DNA from: Pyrocephalus nanus
Taxonomy: Eukaryota > Chordata > Aves > Passeriformes > Tyrannidae
DNA length: 64,000 nucleotides
Direction: 5' to 3'
Assembly: GCA_038380795.1 (NCBI GenBank)
Contig: CM076267.1
Span: 10,585,501 to 10,649,500, forward strand
In this document: positions 13,132-25,680 of the stretch, piece by piece
Layout of the letters: each line of letters begins with the position of its first letter
Numbering within the stretch: the first letter of the stretch is position 1
Notes under the pieces: generated by a model
Told to the model about the DNA's origin: nothing
Seen by the model: the letters and a program-made list of their open reading frames with translations, nothing else
Database searches by the model: none
Translations under genes and position numbers: made by a program

Positions 13132-15710
13132 GTAAGAAGTTCAATGGCTTTGATATTGTTTAACAGACACTTGCATATATTTTGGTAGGAAAACAAGTAA
13201 AATTACTCTTTCTTAAAAATCTCCATTTATCCCATAGCTACCACGAGAGCTGCAGGGTTAGCAAAATGGTTGAGGCTGTGAGGATACAGCTAGTGCTCCC
13301 ACATGCTGACTGAGGAATCAATCTGGCTGAAAACAGAATGTCCTGCTGATCCCTGCAATATTGCACCCTCCTCTGCTGTAATATTGCACCCTCTTGTCTC
13401 TGCCCTCTGATTCTCAGAAATCCTTCCCCACAACTCCCATGACCTGACACTCTCTTTATAAAGCCAGAGCAAATACTGCTTTAAAAGTCCTCAGTAAGAA
13501 ATAAAAGCAACTGAAATCAGCCTTCTCTCACACAGAATTTAAATATTTCCAAGGAGCACAGCGGGTAAACTGTGGTCCGGAAGAAAGAAATGCTCCAGTT
13601 TGGAATAACTGTTACCAAGAATGGGCCGATGGGGTGATCTAAGCTGGCACATGAAATAGTCTACTCCTTGTCATGTACTTTCTGCACTTCAGTAAACACA
13701 TACAATTGAGTGAATGCCACTGTTTTAAAAGCCTCAGATCTAATTCTTCCAAGAGCTGAATTATTTTGTTTTCTACGTAGTTCGAATTTAAGCAGAACTT
13801 TTTCTGATTCATGTCCCTGGCAATGAGTCACCCCGGATGTAGAAAAAAATCCATGTTTCTGATGATGCTAGTGATCAGAATACAGATAGTTACAACTGAA
13901 GATTTTAATTTCATCACTGATGTGAACACTGCTTATATTTGGTTTGAATTTTAAAATTAAATGAGATTCCAGTAGTGAAAATGGTAAGCAAAAGAAAATG
14001 GTGAGTAATCAGGAAGGCTTTTACATGATAAAGTCTATATTGTAAATGTGCTGCAGAAGTACATGAAGGATAAATAATCAAAGCAAGAAAGGACAATTAA
14101 GGTTGCTGTTATGTTCTGTTGTATACTCAGACTTTACAAAGCACAATCCTAATCCACTGCATTGCACAGAGTCAGAGTGATTGTCCTCATTCTTAGTGCT
14201 CCTGTGTTTTGCTCCTGTTAATTAATAATTTCATGGTATGGCAAGGTTATGCCTTACATAAATGTGGAGGGGGGAAAAGTAAAAATATACACATTTCTGT
14301 TTGTGCATGTCTAGGCACCAGTCAGAAAGCTGCAGGCCAGCTAGTAGGTGATTTTTTTTTTAATGGCTTAGTATGTGTGCACAGATATGTAACTGTAGGA
14401 ACACCACCTAAAGAGGGTCACTAACAGACTTCTTTAATACACATTTCTGTGCTTCTTTAATGGTACCATGAAGAAGATGACATTACAAGCTGTCAGATTT
14501 TCCATTATATTGTTAAGTGATTTTCATTTTGGCGTATTACAGTCACCCTTTTCTCTCAGCACTTTTTGCTGGTCCTGTTGTCCATGTAAACCCTTTCATT
14601 ATGGTATCATCTCTTACTTAGACACCTCAGGCTGCCTCTGTGGCAACCGTCATGTCCTGGCAGCACCTTGGACTGAGGGGATGAGGTCTCTGTTAGTATC
14701 TGACCCCTGGTAGGAACGGTGAGGTACTGACACATCTTACTTGCATGTGGCAAAGGGCCATCTGGAAAAGAAGGCCTTGAAAATGGTTCCGTTTGCTTGA
14801 AATTAACTGTTAAAAAAAAAAAAAAGGAATCACCATCTGCCATCTGCTAACGCGTCCTTGCTGTACCAAGGCTTCAGAGCAGAGTGAGTGTGTGCCCGTT
14901 GACATTAACAGACCTGAAGTTGCATCTTTTTTATTTTTTCATGCTATAATATTGCTTGATGTTTGATGTTTTATGGTTGTGTAACTGTTTATGGTTTTGG
15001 ACTGCAGTCACTATGCCACCCTAGTTTCATTCCACATGTCATTTCCCAGCTATGCCAGCCATGTAAGTAGAGCTGGGCATTTACACTTAACAGTCATTCA
15101 CCCGAGATGGGTGTACTTTGGTTTTGTGCCCTGTTCATGTTTGCTTTGCAAACATTGCAGCAATGAGATTACAAACAAAAGTCTTCCCTAAACCCAAAAT
15201 ATTTACCAGGACGTGTCGGAATTGTTGCAGAAACAAGTTGCTGATTCATAAATCAGAAATTAATTATTGTGTCATTGCACTCAATAGCAAAACAATTTAC
15301 ATGATAAAAAACAGTGAACAGTGAACAAGTATGCACAAATAATCTATCAGGAGGCAACTAAGAAACAGAACATGGGAAAAGCTAAATGCATACAGTGTTT
15401 GTTTCCTATCATTTGGTTTGCCCAGCTCTGCTTATAAGCAACTGAAAATGTCCCCAAGATCTGTTATGTGTATGACAGATGACAGTATAGCACAATCCTA
15501 TTTAGTTGCATGAGGAGTCAAGAGCAGTCATTACCAGCATTTCCATTTCTTCCACTGGCCAGAAAACATATTGAGTAACTACAGTCTTGGTTGCCACCAA
15601 TTATATCCCCTTGTTGGCAGACCACTGGCCTAAAATGCTACCTGATGTGTGCTCTAACTACAACAGCTTCCAGTTCTTCTGTAAAACCAGAATGTCAATT
15701 GCCTTTCCAG
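13132..15710 (+). other. MYLK: MYLK intron before the first Ig2 exon
   Basis: This 2579-bp intron (GTAAGA...TTCCAG) holds a 23-bp direct duplication at 13357-13393 and an A-run at about 14811-14825. No gene or further exon was seen. Confidence 0.9.
13357..13393. repeat. Direct duplication with 23-bp period
   Basis: The word AATATTGCACCCTC occurs twice, at 13357 and 13380. The copies are separated so that the period is 23 bases, and the flanking CTG(C/T) bases are also shared. Small intronic tandem duplication. Confidence 0.8.
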
Positions 15711-15876
15711 GGGAAAACTTGCTGTTCCATCTGTGGAGCAGAGGCCAAGCATCTGGGGAGAAAGTCCACCCAAGTTTGCTACAAAACCCAACAGGGTTGT
15801 TGTGCGTGAGGGCCAAACAGGCAAATTCTCATGTAAAATAACAGGACGACCTCAGCCTCAAGTAACTTGGTTTAAG
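15711..15876 (+). CDS. MYLK: MYLK exon: linker and first half of Ig2
   Basis: This 166-nt exon, phase 2 to phase 0, lies between ...GCCTTTCCAG and GTAAGA. It encodes a short GGKLAVPSVEQ linker, then RPSIWGESPPKFATKPNRVV, which opens Ig2, and continues VVREGQTGKFSCKITGRP to the end QPQVTWFK. The Ig signature is clear: FSC holds the first conserved Cys and VTW the core Trp. The domain is completed by the next exon (18320-18485), a split-Ig arrangement seen again for Ig3 to Ig7. Ig2 belongs only to the long isoform. Confidence 0.96.
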
Positions 15877-18319
15877 GTAAGATTTCCCCAAAAATTTATG
15901 TTTTCTTTCTCTTTTGAAATTTTGTGACTTGAAAGAATGAAATGTGCTTGACACTCCAAATGATCCTGTTGAGAATTTACATACAAGGAGAGCGGTATTC
16001 TTCCTCATTTTTTATGCTGAATAAACTCACAAAAGATAATAGTGTTCCTTCTCAGTATAAAATTCTCCTTTATCTGTTTCCTTGCTGAAAATATTTGTAT
16101 CCAAAAAAATCATCTGAAAGCATCAAAGAAGATCCAGATTTTCTCCTGGTGTCTTAAGATTTTTGGTGGATGAGGGGAGGAGAAGGGGAAGAAAATATTT
16201 TTAAAAACCCCAGAAAAGTGCTCAGAGAACAAGGAAATGCTTCCAAGTCATCATCTGCTTTGTTCCAGACTTATCCTTGTCTGTAATACAAGAATGCCAG
16301 GATACATATCTGAAAACAAGCAGCCTCTTGCCGTGGAAGCACTCACTGACATCTCGAGCTGGCGGCTCCATCTGGAGCCTGCTGCTCCCTCCAGCTGCCG
16401 TCAGTTCTCCGGGACCTGCTGGCTCTCAGGCCAGTCTGCAATGCAGCTGCTCCACAACAGCCTGCTTCCAGTCCCACCAGACTCCTTCAGGTTTTCCAGC
16501 CAGGCAGCTCCATGCAAAACAGGATTTGTCATTCAGTTTTCTTTGTTCTTCATACATTTTTTGCTGGAGGTTATATTTTACATTTTGGTATTGATTGTCA
16601 GCTTCTATAATGTGTTAATGCTATAATCTGGCATTCACTCTCTGATTCAAAGGAGAAGTATGTAAAGTTCTTCTTAGTAGCAGCCCCATAAGTTCTGTTC
16701 ATATTGATGTCCCTAAAAAACATATTTCAACACTTTCAGGTCTGCATATATTATTCTGTAAAATACCAGAGTTGTGTTGTTTAGAAGTTCAGTAGTGATA
16801 CCATTGCTGGTCTGCAGACACCCAGTCCACTCCTTTGAACTTGCTCTCAGTCCATTGCTTTGGGTTAAATTAGTTTTCTTCACACATTCATAATATTATT
16901 TTAGTACATATTTTAAACACCGTGAAGCTTTTTCTGTAATCCATATGCTCTTGAAAATGCAAGTGTGTAAGTGCTCTTCACGAGAGCTTTATTGGAAAGT
17001 TGTTGTTGTGAATCCTGTTCTTGCATCCCTGTTCATAAGGCATGGATTAACTGGTGTTCATGCATGTGCTTTGGCTACCTGTGAACAACCTCAGGCCTAC
17101 AACTGGTCATGGCATGACAGCGCTGCTGGGTCCTGATGAGTGGGGGGTATTTCAGCTCTGACCCAGACTCCTGGAAATGAAATTACATGGCTGCTGGACC
17201 ACATGGCTACTGCAGAGACAACACATGACCACCTTCCTTACAGCATGGAAGCTTTATCAACAGTTAAAATGGCACTTTTCAGAACTAATCAATAAGCCTT
17301 TTTGTAAATGTCTTACTCTGCTAATTGTTTTCTTTCCAATTTTCTTACTTGTTAACTTGAAAAGAACAGAAGCTTCTGTATCATCACCAACCCCCTGATG
17401 TGAACTAGTTTTTAATTCCTTTAGGACCTACAGCACCCAGATAGCAGCAAGTTGGTAGAACTTGAGAATGACAGTGACTGTAAACAGCGTAATGTTCCCC
17501 AAATATTTACAGACCTAAGCAACAAACTGTAGATTTGTTTGCTTTCCCCTCCTAAAATTAGGGTGGGAAAATCTGTGGTGCCTGTTAGCAAGGCACTCAT
17601 CCTCAGTGGCTGGTGCTGAAGCAGAACCACTGATTGGCTCACAGAGGAGATATTGGTCAATTGTTTTGTAGAATGTGAAGGGAAAAACTGTCATTCTGAT
17701 CACCTTCTCTGTGTAACAGAGAGCACAGAACTACACTCATTTATACCTGTCTCAAAGCCATCTCTTTGAATATAACTCTAGTGTAGCACTGCAAAGGAGC
17801 CGTGTTGCAGCAATGCATCTCTTAGTATACCTAGAACTTTCTGCCACCTCCACCTGGCCATGGATGAGATCTTCTTATGCAGAATCTTTTTGCAGTTTCT
17901 GAAGTGATACAGTTTAAAAGAGCTATCAAGGAATAAAGAACTACTCTCCAACTTGGAAGCTTTTACTTACAAGCACTTGATTTTTATTAAAAGATGTTTG
18001 ACTTCCTGGAACAAGCATGAATAGAAAAAAACTGGTTTGAGCCCACATACAGTGAAAAGAATTTTTTCTAGGAATATAGGTATAATAAATAATGGAAGGC
18101 CCAAACTAAACTGAGATGAGTGGATGACAGAGGGAAAAAACAGCCTCCTGCAGACATGACCTACAGAATTTTGGACACAGTTTTTTGTTTATACCATATG
18201 AGTATTATTCATAGAAGAAATTTGGCTAAAAGGTAGAAGAAAGGCATTTTGACTTGTTTTTTGCTCCCCTTCTCTTAACAATAGCTCTCTGTCTCATGGG
18301 TGTCTTATGACATTTGCAG
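15877..18319 (+). other. MYLK: MYLK intron splitting Ig2
   Basis: This 2443-bp intron (GTAAGA...TTGCAG) interrupts Ig2 in phase 0. No repeat family, RNA gene or further exon was recognised. Confidence 0.9.
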
Positions 18320-18485
18320 GGTGATACTCAGTTGCAGCAAAACGAGCGTTTCAACATGTACGAGAAAACGGGCATCCAGTTCCTGGAAATCCAAAATGCT
18401 CAGCTTGCTGATTCAGGAATTTACACGTGCACAGTGGTAAACAGCGCGGGGAAGGCATCTGTGTCTGCAGAGCTCACCGTGCAAG
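18320..18485 (+). CDS. MYLK: MYLK exon: second half of Ig2
   Basis: This 166-nt exon, phase 0 to phase 1, lies between ...CATTTGCAG and GTACAG. It encodes GDTQLQQNERFNMYEKTGIQ and then a standard Ig end: ADSGIYTCTVVNSAGKAS with the second conserved Cys, and a final SVSAELTVQ strand. It pairs with 15711-15876 to complete Ig2. The two Ig2 halves happen to be the same length (166 nt). Coding assignment is secure from frame continuity and similarity to chicken MYLK. Confidence 0.96.
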
Positions 18486-21277
18486 GTACAGCAAAGAGCT
18501 GGCTGGAGAGAGAAAAGTGAACCACAGACCTCCCTTTAAAATATTTCTGGTTGTGTTCTCAGAATATCCACAAGAAACCTTCACTTTTCCCCATTGTCTC
18601 CCTCTTTCTCTCTTCCTTAAATGATACTGTGATAGCCTGGAATGTGCTGCAGCTGTAAACGTTGTGTGGGTTCAGAGGAAAAAAAGGCTATTGAAGTGCC
18701 TTGTAACAACTTTCTTTAAAACCAAGTTTTCACTTTTACTGTGATTTGGACTTTTATATATTTTGAACATAGATTTTAATTTCAGCAAATGAAAGCCTTT
18801 CACTTGTCATTGCAATCAGTAATTAATTTTGTACTTCTTGAATACTAGCACCAGATGCTAATTTATACCAACTCCCTTTTGGGGAAAAAAAATTATATCT
18901 GTAGAGCTAGGGTAGTAGAGTAAAGGATCGTAACTCTAAACCATAAAGAAAAGCTTAATGAGATTAAAATTTAGACTTTTTAGGTCCCAACCCCACCTAT
19001 TTCACTGCTTGTACAGGAAACAAATGTCTTTGAAGAAATAGTTTAGGATGTTCTATTCTATGTATGCATTGTCATATACAGTTCATTTTGCAGTTTGATA
19101 CTTCTTAGGGTGCCCTTTGCAATAGCCTCAAAGTACAGCCTTCAGCAACCACACTAAAGAGAATTTCTTCAGTCTGTGGGTAAGCAGTCACTAGACCCAA
19201 TTAAATAATCCAATCAACAGCTGCTGGCTTCAGCTGCAGTCATGAGATCAGCAGGGTAATTTTTTGTTGCAGGATTTATAGGTTCACATCAATGCTGACA
19301 CTCTGGAGGGTATCAATAATATGAATAAAGAGGATTTACATTTGGGATGCTCAGAACCACAACTCACCTTTATACAACTTAAAGCTGTACTTTTTATCTG
19401 TAGGTTCCAATCTGATGAAGGCATTGCAGAAGAAGCTTCTGCAGTTTGCCTGTTCAACATGGCTTTTATAGAAAAGGCTAGGTTTTTTCAATAGGTCTCT
19501 TTTTCTAAACATGAAACCCTATCCTTAATTGCTCCCCCTGAAGTGGTGAGCTTTCTGTTCTGTGATGGGTACGTCTGCCTTGAGACATGATGCGGAACTG
19601 GGGTCACAAAGTCACTTGTGGTGTATGTTTGCTTCAGATGCTGACCACATCCCTCACTAATGTGGGCATTCTTTCTTGGATTAGTACAGGTCAGTAAAAA
19701 GGGCACTCTTTTGCAACGTCCTTGACTAATTGGATGATTCCACTTACCTAACTGCAATATATAATACCTAATTCTTTCATTATCAATTAAATCAGGTAGT
19801 CAGGGTTGCTGCAAGATCCTAACAGACAGTCAAGAAGCTCAGATTTACTACATTTTCTTTCAAATCCACACAATCTCACAATGAGATATTTTTGCTTCAG
19901 TAGCTACATTTTTTCCCAAGTTCCCAGTGAGAAAGGTAGAGGGGGAGGAGGAAAATAGTTTTTTAAATGACAGGGTTGCACGTTATTGTCTTGTTTGCAA
20001 CCAGTAGTTATTCAGCTTCCTCTTCTACATTTATCCAGTCTCTTTTCAAGCTTTATTTTTTATATATCTGCTACTGTTTATTGACAGGTTTATTGAAGTG
20101 AGGTCAATGGGTTACTTCCCTTTCCCACTGCAACTTTTGTTTGGGCATAAATAGATTCTTTTGGTCACTTTGAATGATATGGCAAGTCCAAGCATTTAGA
20201 TGTGGATTTTTGCTTGCAGAAATCAGTGTAGATCAGGGTATCATCCATCATATGATTTTGTCTTTTCCCTGGGGCAGAGACTTTGAAAGCATTTTCATGG
20301 AGTGCTTATTGTTGACTTGAAAAATTCATTATTTTGCAAATTAATTATTACATGTATTTCTACTTTAGTTTGTAGTCTCACAGCTGACAAGAGCATAGGT
20401 GCAACTTTGATCTGACCAGGAGAAAATAAGTTTCATCCTGAAGCATTGATTAGGGGGAAATGGAGAGATGTGGTTGGTATTTGACCTGGAATGGTATTTC
20501 TCTCCTCACAACTATTTATTATCTCATGCTGCCCCCAAGAGAAACAAATACTGTCAAGGTTTGGGAAAATGCCTGGAGGATTACATACTGAGGGACTGAC
20601 TGTGAGCAAATATGTGCTCAGTTTTATCAGTGCAGCTGATGAGGCACCTTGGCAAATCAACGTAGCTCAGCCACACTCCCAAATTTCCTGGTGGTGTTGC
20701 AAAGTGAAGAAATGCGAGGCATCAGTTTTTGTGTTATTCATGTTGAACATGATAATACTTGCTATGCAGCAAATGAGTTGGTGAATGTTCACAGCTGGGC
20801 CCATGTTTTGGGAAGATTTACTACTGTTAGTTTGGTTTTGTGTTTTAGCCAGAGGACAGCTGCAGAGCTGTGAGCGTGCTCAGGTGTAGAACTGATCGAG
20901 GGTTTGTCTTCCTCCACTTCTACAAACTCTGCGGAGTTATCATAAGAGTTGATGAGCTGCCTCCCAGCTGGAATCTCTTCCTTACTTCTCTCTCCCAACA
21001 CAGAGCTTTTGAGGCTCACAGAACCTTCAGCTCTCAAGGGATTTGAGATCATGACCCAGAAATGTCTCAAAATGGACCAAGACCTCTTTGTGTTTCAGCT
21101 GAGCAGCTCAGCTTGCTGTTGTCCAGATCAGCTTCAGTGTGGTGATAGTCAGTCATGACTTCACTGGATTGAAAATGAAGGTTCTTGAGTATATTCTTTG
21201 CTTAAAATCTTTCAAATGTATGGAATTATGTACAGTATTACATGTGTAAGTTACCTGTTTCTTCTTTTCTATTTGAG
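18486..21277 (+). other. MYLK: MYLK intron after Ig2
   Basis: This 2792-bp intron runs from GTACAG to an unusual ...TATTTGAG acceptor (G at position -3). AT-rich; no gene or mobile element was recognised. Confidence 0.88.
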
Positions 21278-21314
21278 GTCCAGATAAGACTGACACATAC
21301 CCTCAGCCACCAAG
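21278..21314 (+). CDS. MYLK: MYLK very short exon after Ig2, with tandem acceptor
   Basis: This 37-nt exon, phase 1 to phase 2, precedes donor GTATGA. With the borrowed G it encodes GPDKTDTYPQPP and the first two bases of a Ser codon, matching the GPDKTDT segment that follows Ig2 in chicken MYLK as I recall it. The acceptor used for that reading is GAG, which is rare at -3. A better CAG acceptor lies six bases inside (AG at 21282-21283) and would also keep the frame, dropping Gly-Pro. Skipping the exon would shift the frame. Exact start moderately sure; existence very likely. Confidence 0.88.
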
Positions 21315-23218
21315 GTATGATTTTACTGCAGTACTTTCTCAGAATATTTAATTGCAGTGCATTAATTTTGACATTTACTGCATGAGCTTTCCTCACAAAG
21401 TGATAAATGCTTTTGGATCAGACTGTATTTGGAAGTTAGGAAATGTTTACTTGGAATGAGGTTCTCTTTTACTGCCAAATTCAGCTGTCCTGGTAGAATC
21501 CTATGAAACAGTTGGTGGAACTGGTGGCAACATTATGAAGTACAGAGTTGTGGTCTGGTCCAGGAAAGCAGAATTCAGATGGTTTTACGCTCACTGCTCC
21601 CATCTAGTCAAATAGTTATATAATCTGGGAAAAACCCCAAGCCTGTGAGGAGAAATTATATGCTGTACCAGAGGGTCAGATTTCCCTTTTGAAGTCAAAA
21701 ACCTGAGTGAATCTTGTCAGTACTGAGCTGGCTGCTCTTTGCTGTCATAAGCAAAATGTGGTATGGCCACGGTCTCTGCTGTCGTCCAAAAATACATACA
21801 AAAGTGTGGGTCAAGTAGCAAGAAAAAAAAAAAGTATTTTAGGGATTTATCAAGATTTTAGAAGTTAAGTTACTATATTAATTTTTTACTTTTTTTTTAA
21901 CTTTTCTTCATGAATAGAAAATGCAGGAATGAAATGCTCTAAGCTGTCTGTAAGACACTTTTACAAAGGCCAGTTGCTTTACAGTCTTCAGGATGTTTAA
22001 TCTGTCCTCATATGCCCTGAATGAGATTTTAAAATGGCATATTCATGTTGTCCTAACTCTGTGGCTGCTGCAAAGTAGAACTGAAAATGCTGTGCTACCC
22101 TGTTTTGCAGATGTGTGATTTTTAGGAAAATACTTGAAAGTAAGTTTTGTGTAAATTAAACTGTGCAGCTCTAAAGCCAGAACTCCTCATGTACTTCATT
22201 CTCCAGAGTAGTTCTGCATCCTCCATGATTTATTCACATACAAAAAAAAAAAAAATTCGTATTTTGTAAAATGTAAAAATCTTACATTTGTAACTGCAAA
22301 TCTCTAGTACATTTAACTCTGGCTGAAGAAAGTGCCACAATAAATATCCTGAGTCTCCCTAAAAGAATAAGTCAATGGCACTAAGTACAGCAAGCCAGAG
22401 CTGTGCTAGAAATTGCTTCCCCTTTTTCAAAGGGAAGTGTTCCAATTCTGCCTTGGAATAATACTTTGGAAATGTGAGACACAGACACAGTGCCCTACAG
22501 GTAGTAGCTTAGTGGTCAGGGCAATTGACTTCAATGAAGGAAGCTTAGATTAAAGACCCCAATTAGTCATCTGCTGTTGTGTCCCCAAAGTACTGAGAAG
22601 ATCCATCACAGTTCAGAGAAACTCAACCTAATAAATACATAGCTGACATTGCTATGTCCAGCCAATTTTTTTTTTTTTTTATAATTTTCCAAACCCCCCT
22701 CTCCCTTCTCTAGGCTTTGGTCAAGTTTCCTATCAATCCTCTTTTAAAATCACCTAAATTACAAGACACCATAATTAGAAATAGTAAATTTGCTGCACAA
22801 TTTACATTTTCTTTTCCCATGAGGGAACTATTTCATGTGGTATTTCATCTATAATTATACCTGACCTCAATTTAAGAAAGCACGAAGTAGTGTTACATCA
22901 TGGTTGTTCAGGGTCTTGTGTAATTGCTCCCCACTTAAAGCAGTGTGTGAAAGGTTAGTGTCTGACTCACAAAACATGTTGGAACTTGAGCAGTGGATCT
23001 GTATCCAGAAATTCCTCAGCTGACACAATGTCTGAGCCCTGATTGCATTTTATGAAGCTTTTCCCTCCACTTCTTTTATCCATGTCCATCCGTGTGAAAG
23101 AATCTAAAGGCCAATCATTTCACCTTCTTGCTAAGAGCTTGTACATTTATATAATTGCTGATAATAACTAGTCTTTTACATGATGCCATATATCTGTAAA
23201 CTTCTCATTTTCCTTCAG
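21315..23218 (+). other. MYLK: MYLK intron before the disordered-region exon
   Basis: This 1904-bp intron (GTATGA...CTTCAG) contains A-runs near 21821 and 22243 and a 15-T run at 22666-22680. No gene was seen. Confidence 0.9.
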
Positions 23219-23793
23219 CATGCCATCAAAACCAGCCACACTTGCTGTTAAAACTATTGAAAACTCAGAATTCAAACAGTCAACCAGCAATGGGATCGCT
23301 AAAGAGCTGAAATCCAGCAGCACAGAACTGGTGGCTGATACCAAAGACAGGGTGCCAGCAAAGAAAGAGTCCTTTTACTTCCCCAGAGAAGCCAAAGACA
23401 GCAAGCAGGGACAGCACCAAGAAGCCAATGCAGGGTCTCCTCAAGAACACAAAGAAGCAAAAAAGGGACCTCCAGTCTTGCAGAAAACTTCAAGCACCAT
23501 CACACTGCAAGCTGTCAAACTGCACCCAGAACCAAAGGCAGAACCCCAGGCCACTTCCATCAGACAGGGTGAAGACAGGAAAAGGGCTGTGCAGCTCCTG
23601 ATGTCAGCTCAACAAACTCCACCTCTGACAAGGCAAGCCAGTCCAAGGAGTAGAGAAGCAGAAAACAGGTCTGGAGCCCAGAAGGCTCTAATGGAGGAGA
23701 AGAGGGAGCCTCTGGGAATTCTCCCTCGATTTGAGAGCCATCCACAGAGCCTGGAAGCATCAGAAGGCCAGGAGATTAAATTCAAGAGCAAAG
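23219..23793 (+). CDS. MYLK: MYLK exon: disordered Ser/Lys/Glu-rich region and start of Ig3
   Basis: This 575-nt exon, phase 2 to phase 1, lies between ...TTTTCCTTCAG and GTAAAG. It opens SMPSKPATLAVKTIENSEFK and is low-complexity and rich in Ser, Thr, Lys, Glu, Pro and Gln, which suggests disorder. Conserved anchors are TSNGIAKELKS, VLQKTSSTITLQAVK and KREPLGILPRFES. The last 25 or so codons begin Ig3 (PRFESHPQSLEASEGQEIKF). At the usual first Ig Cys the exon has Ser (KFKSK; Ser codon 23787-23789) where human has Cys. The linker is the most divergent coding part in the window and belongs to the long isoform only. Confidence 0.95.
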
Positions 23794-25680
23794 GTAAAGG
23801 GATGAAAGTTATCAGAGCCCCTGGGTTTAGTCAGGTTCCCCTTCTGTGTGTGGAAATGGGGAAGCAAGTCCTCTTTCTTAGCAAGTTCTCCTCCTAAAGC
23901 CTGTTGGAAAGAGATGCATAATGAAATGCTATTTCCACAATACTCATCGTAATGAAATTTTCAAACCATCCCATACCCCAGTGTCCATCTCCTCTCTCAT
24001 CTGGGGTTTCCCCAGATATAACTATTGCTGCTCTTTCTAGGAGGCAGTTTTAGGCCCTCTTATATGAAGGTGCAAGAGAGAAAATGGATGGTACACTTTC
24101 CAGAGCTGTAATTAGTTATATTGCCCTTGAGCCAAAAAAATTATCAGATAAGGAAATACAATCAGGCACTGCATTTCCCTTGTGGCATCTAATTTTACAT
24201 CTCATATTTGGTCAACCTGATGTGCTTCCAAACAGCTGAAATTATAAAGTTAGAATTAAAAGGGAGATTTAGAGTTTGCTCCAGAAAATCTGACCTGGTT
24301 TTAACCTCTGAGAAGAGTAACAAGAGCTGCATTTTGCTGAATATGGGGAGTAGAGTTGAAACACATCTCTTTTTTTCTTTTTTTCCTCATTCCAATTTTT
24401 CTGCTTTTTTTTTTTTTTTTAAAGTTATATTCGGACTTTAAAGTGTTCCCACAAGTGAGAGAGAAATTGGATTTTATGTCTCTGGAGGGAAAAAAAAAAT
24501 CACTAAAACAACCATGGTAATTTGTTTCATTTTCTGATAGTTCTTGCCCCATGAGTATAGAATACAATTTATATCAGAAGCTCAGAGAATAAGGAGGGGA
24601 AGACCATGGCAACTTTTGAATAGTTTATTTTTCAGGTACATAAGTACTAAAAACATCAATTGTTTTCTGTCAGAGCATCTCAAACACTTTGCAAGCTTTA
24701 ACTAATTCATGATCCTGTTAGGAAGCAAATGTACTCCTTATTGCAGAGAAAGAAGGAGATCAATCAGTTTTTATTGAAGCCAGTGAATGCCTTTTCATTT
24801 GGCTTTGGACCCAAAGCACAAAATAATAATATGTGGAAGGGCAAGGTATCTGCAGGGAATTACAGTGGAACATCCCTAATGGACTTTAAAGAGGAATCCA
24901 AGAAACTCTCCTGTGAATCCTCTCGGCAACCAGTGATCAGGGTTGCTTCCACAGGCCCTCCTGCCTGCTCATGCAGCACCACCCAAAGCAGGTGTTCCAG
25001 GACTATATCCAAGGTAACTTTTGAGTATCTCTGAGGCAGGAAACTCCACAACCTCTCTGGCAACCTATGCCAGTGCTTAGTAACTCTTACAGTAAAGATG
25101 TGTTTATGTTCACACAAAACCTTCTGTGTTTCAGTTTGTGCTCATTGCCTCTGGTGCTGTCACTGGACACCACCGAAAATTGCCTGGCTACGTTTTCTTT
25201 ACACTCTCCCCTCAGATATTTATATACGTTAATGAGATCCCCTCTTGAGCCTTCTCTTCTCCAGGCTGAGAAGTCCTAGACTAAATTACCTCAGCAGTAG
25301 TATTGTGGATTGCAGAGTACTTGTAGATGCTCAGAGAAATCAGTTTAGTAAGGTAGGAAGGAATGGGGAGCAGTTTCTCTCTTTCTCCTCTGATACCTCA
25401 TCACACCCATTTTGTCTGTGACTTTTAGAAGAACAACTTTTACCAACCTCTTTTTCAGATAAAATAACAAATAGTTGTTATTTTAAAAGATGGACTGGCC
25501 AAGAGATTTTAGAAGATCAGGGACATCAAACTGTCTTTTTTACAATAGTTCTGTGTATTGTCCATTAAGGTTTCTATAATTATGTATGTGTAAGTTGTAC
25601 CTAATTCACACTACAGTAAATAATGGAATTACACTAAGGGGAATTCCTGTTCATAAAAATCCAAATGCCTGATTGTCTAG
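23794..25680 (+). other. MYLK: MYLK intron splitting Ig3, with a CR1 copy
   Basis: This 1887-bp intron runs from GTAAAG to a poorly pyrimidine-rich acceptor ...GATTGTCTAG. It carries a 16-T run at 24405-24420 and a minus-strand CR1 fragment at about 24941-25295. No other gene was seen. Confidence 0.9.
24941..25295 (-). repeat. CR1 LINE fragment, antisense to MYLK
   Basis: About 350 bases match the reverse complement of the CR1 3' region. Successive hallmarks are CTCCACAACCTCTCTGGCAA, TGTGTTTCAGTTTGTGCTCA, a TTGCCTCTGG...GTCACTGG stretch, and ATGAGATCCCCTCTTGAGCC followed by TTCTCCAGGCTGA. Scattered substitutions and small indels mark it as inactive. The ends are approximate. It lies 0.4 kb before the Ig3 exon. 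Confidence 0.9.

Noticed and set aside
16236..16626. Overlapping 105- and 129-codon frames in the Ig2 intron
   Set aside because: Two different frames are open over the same bases with no homology recognised. Chance openness of a locally G/C-richer stretch.
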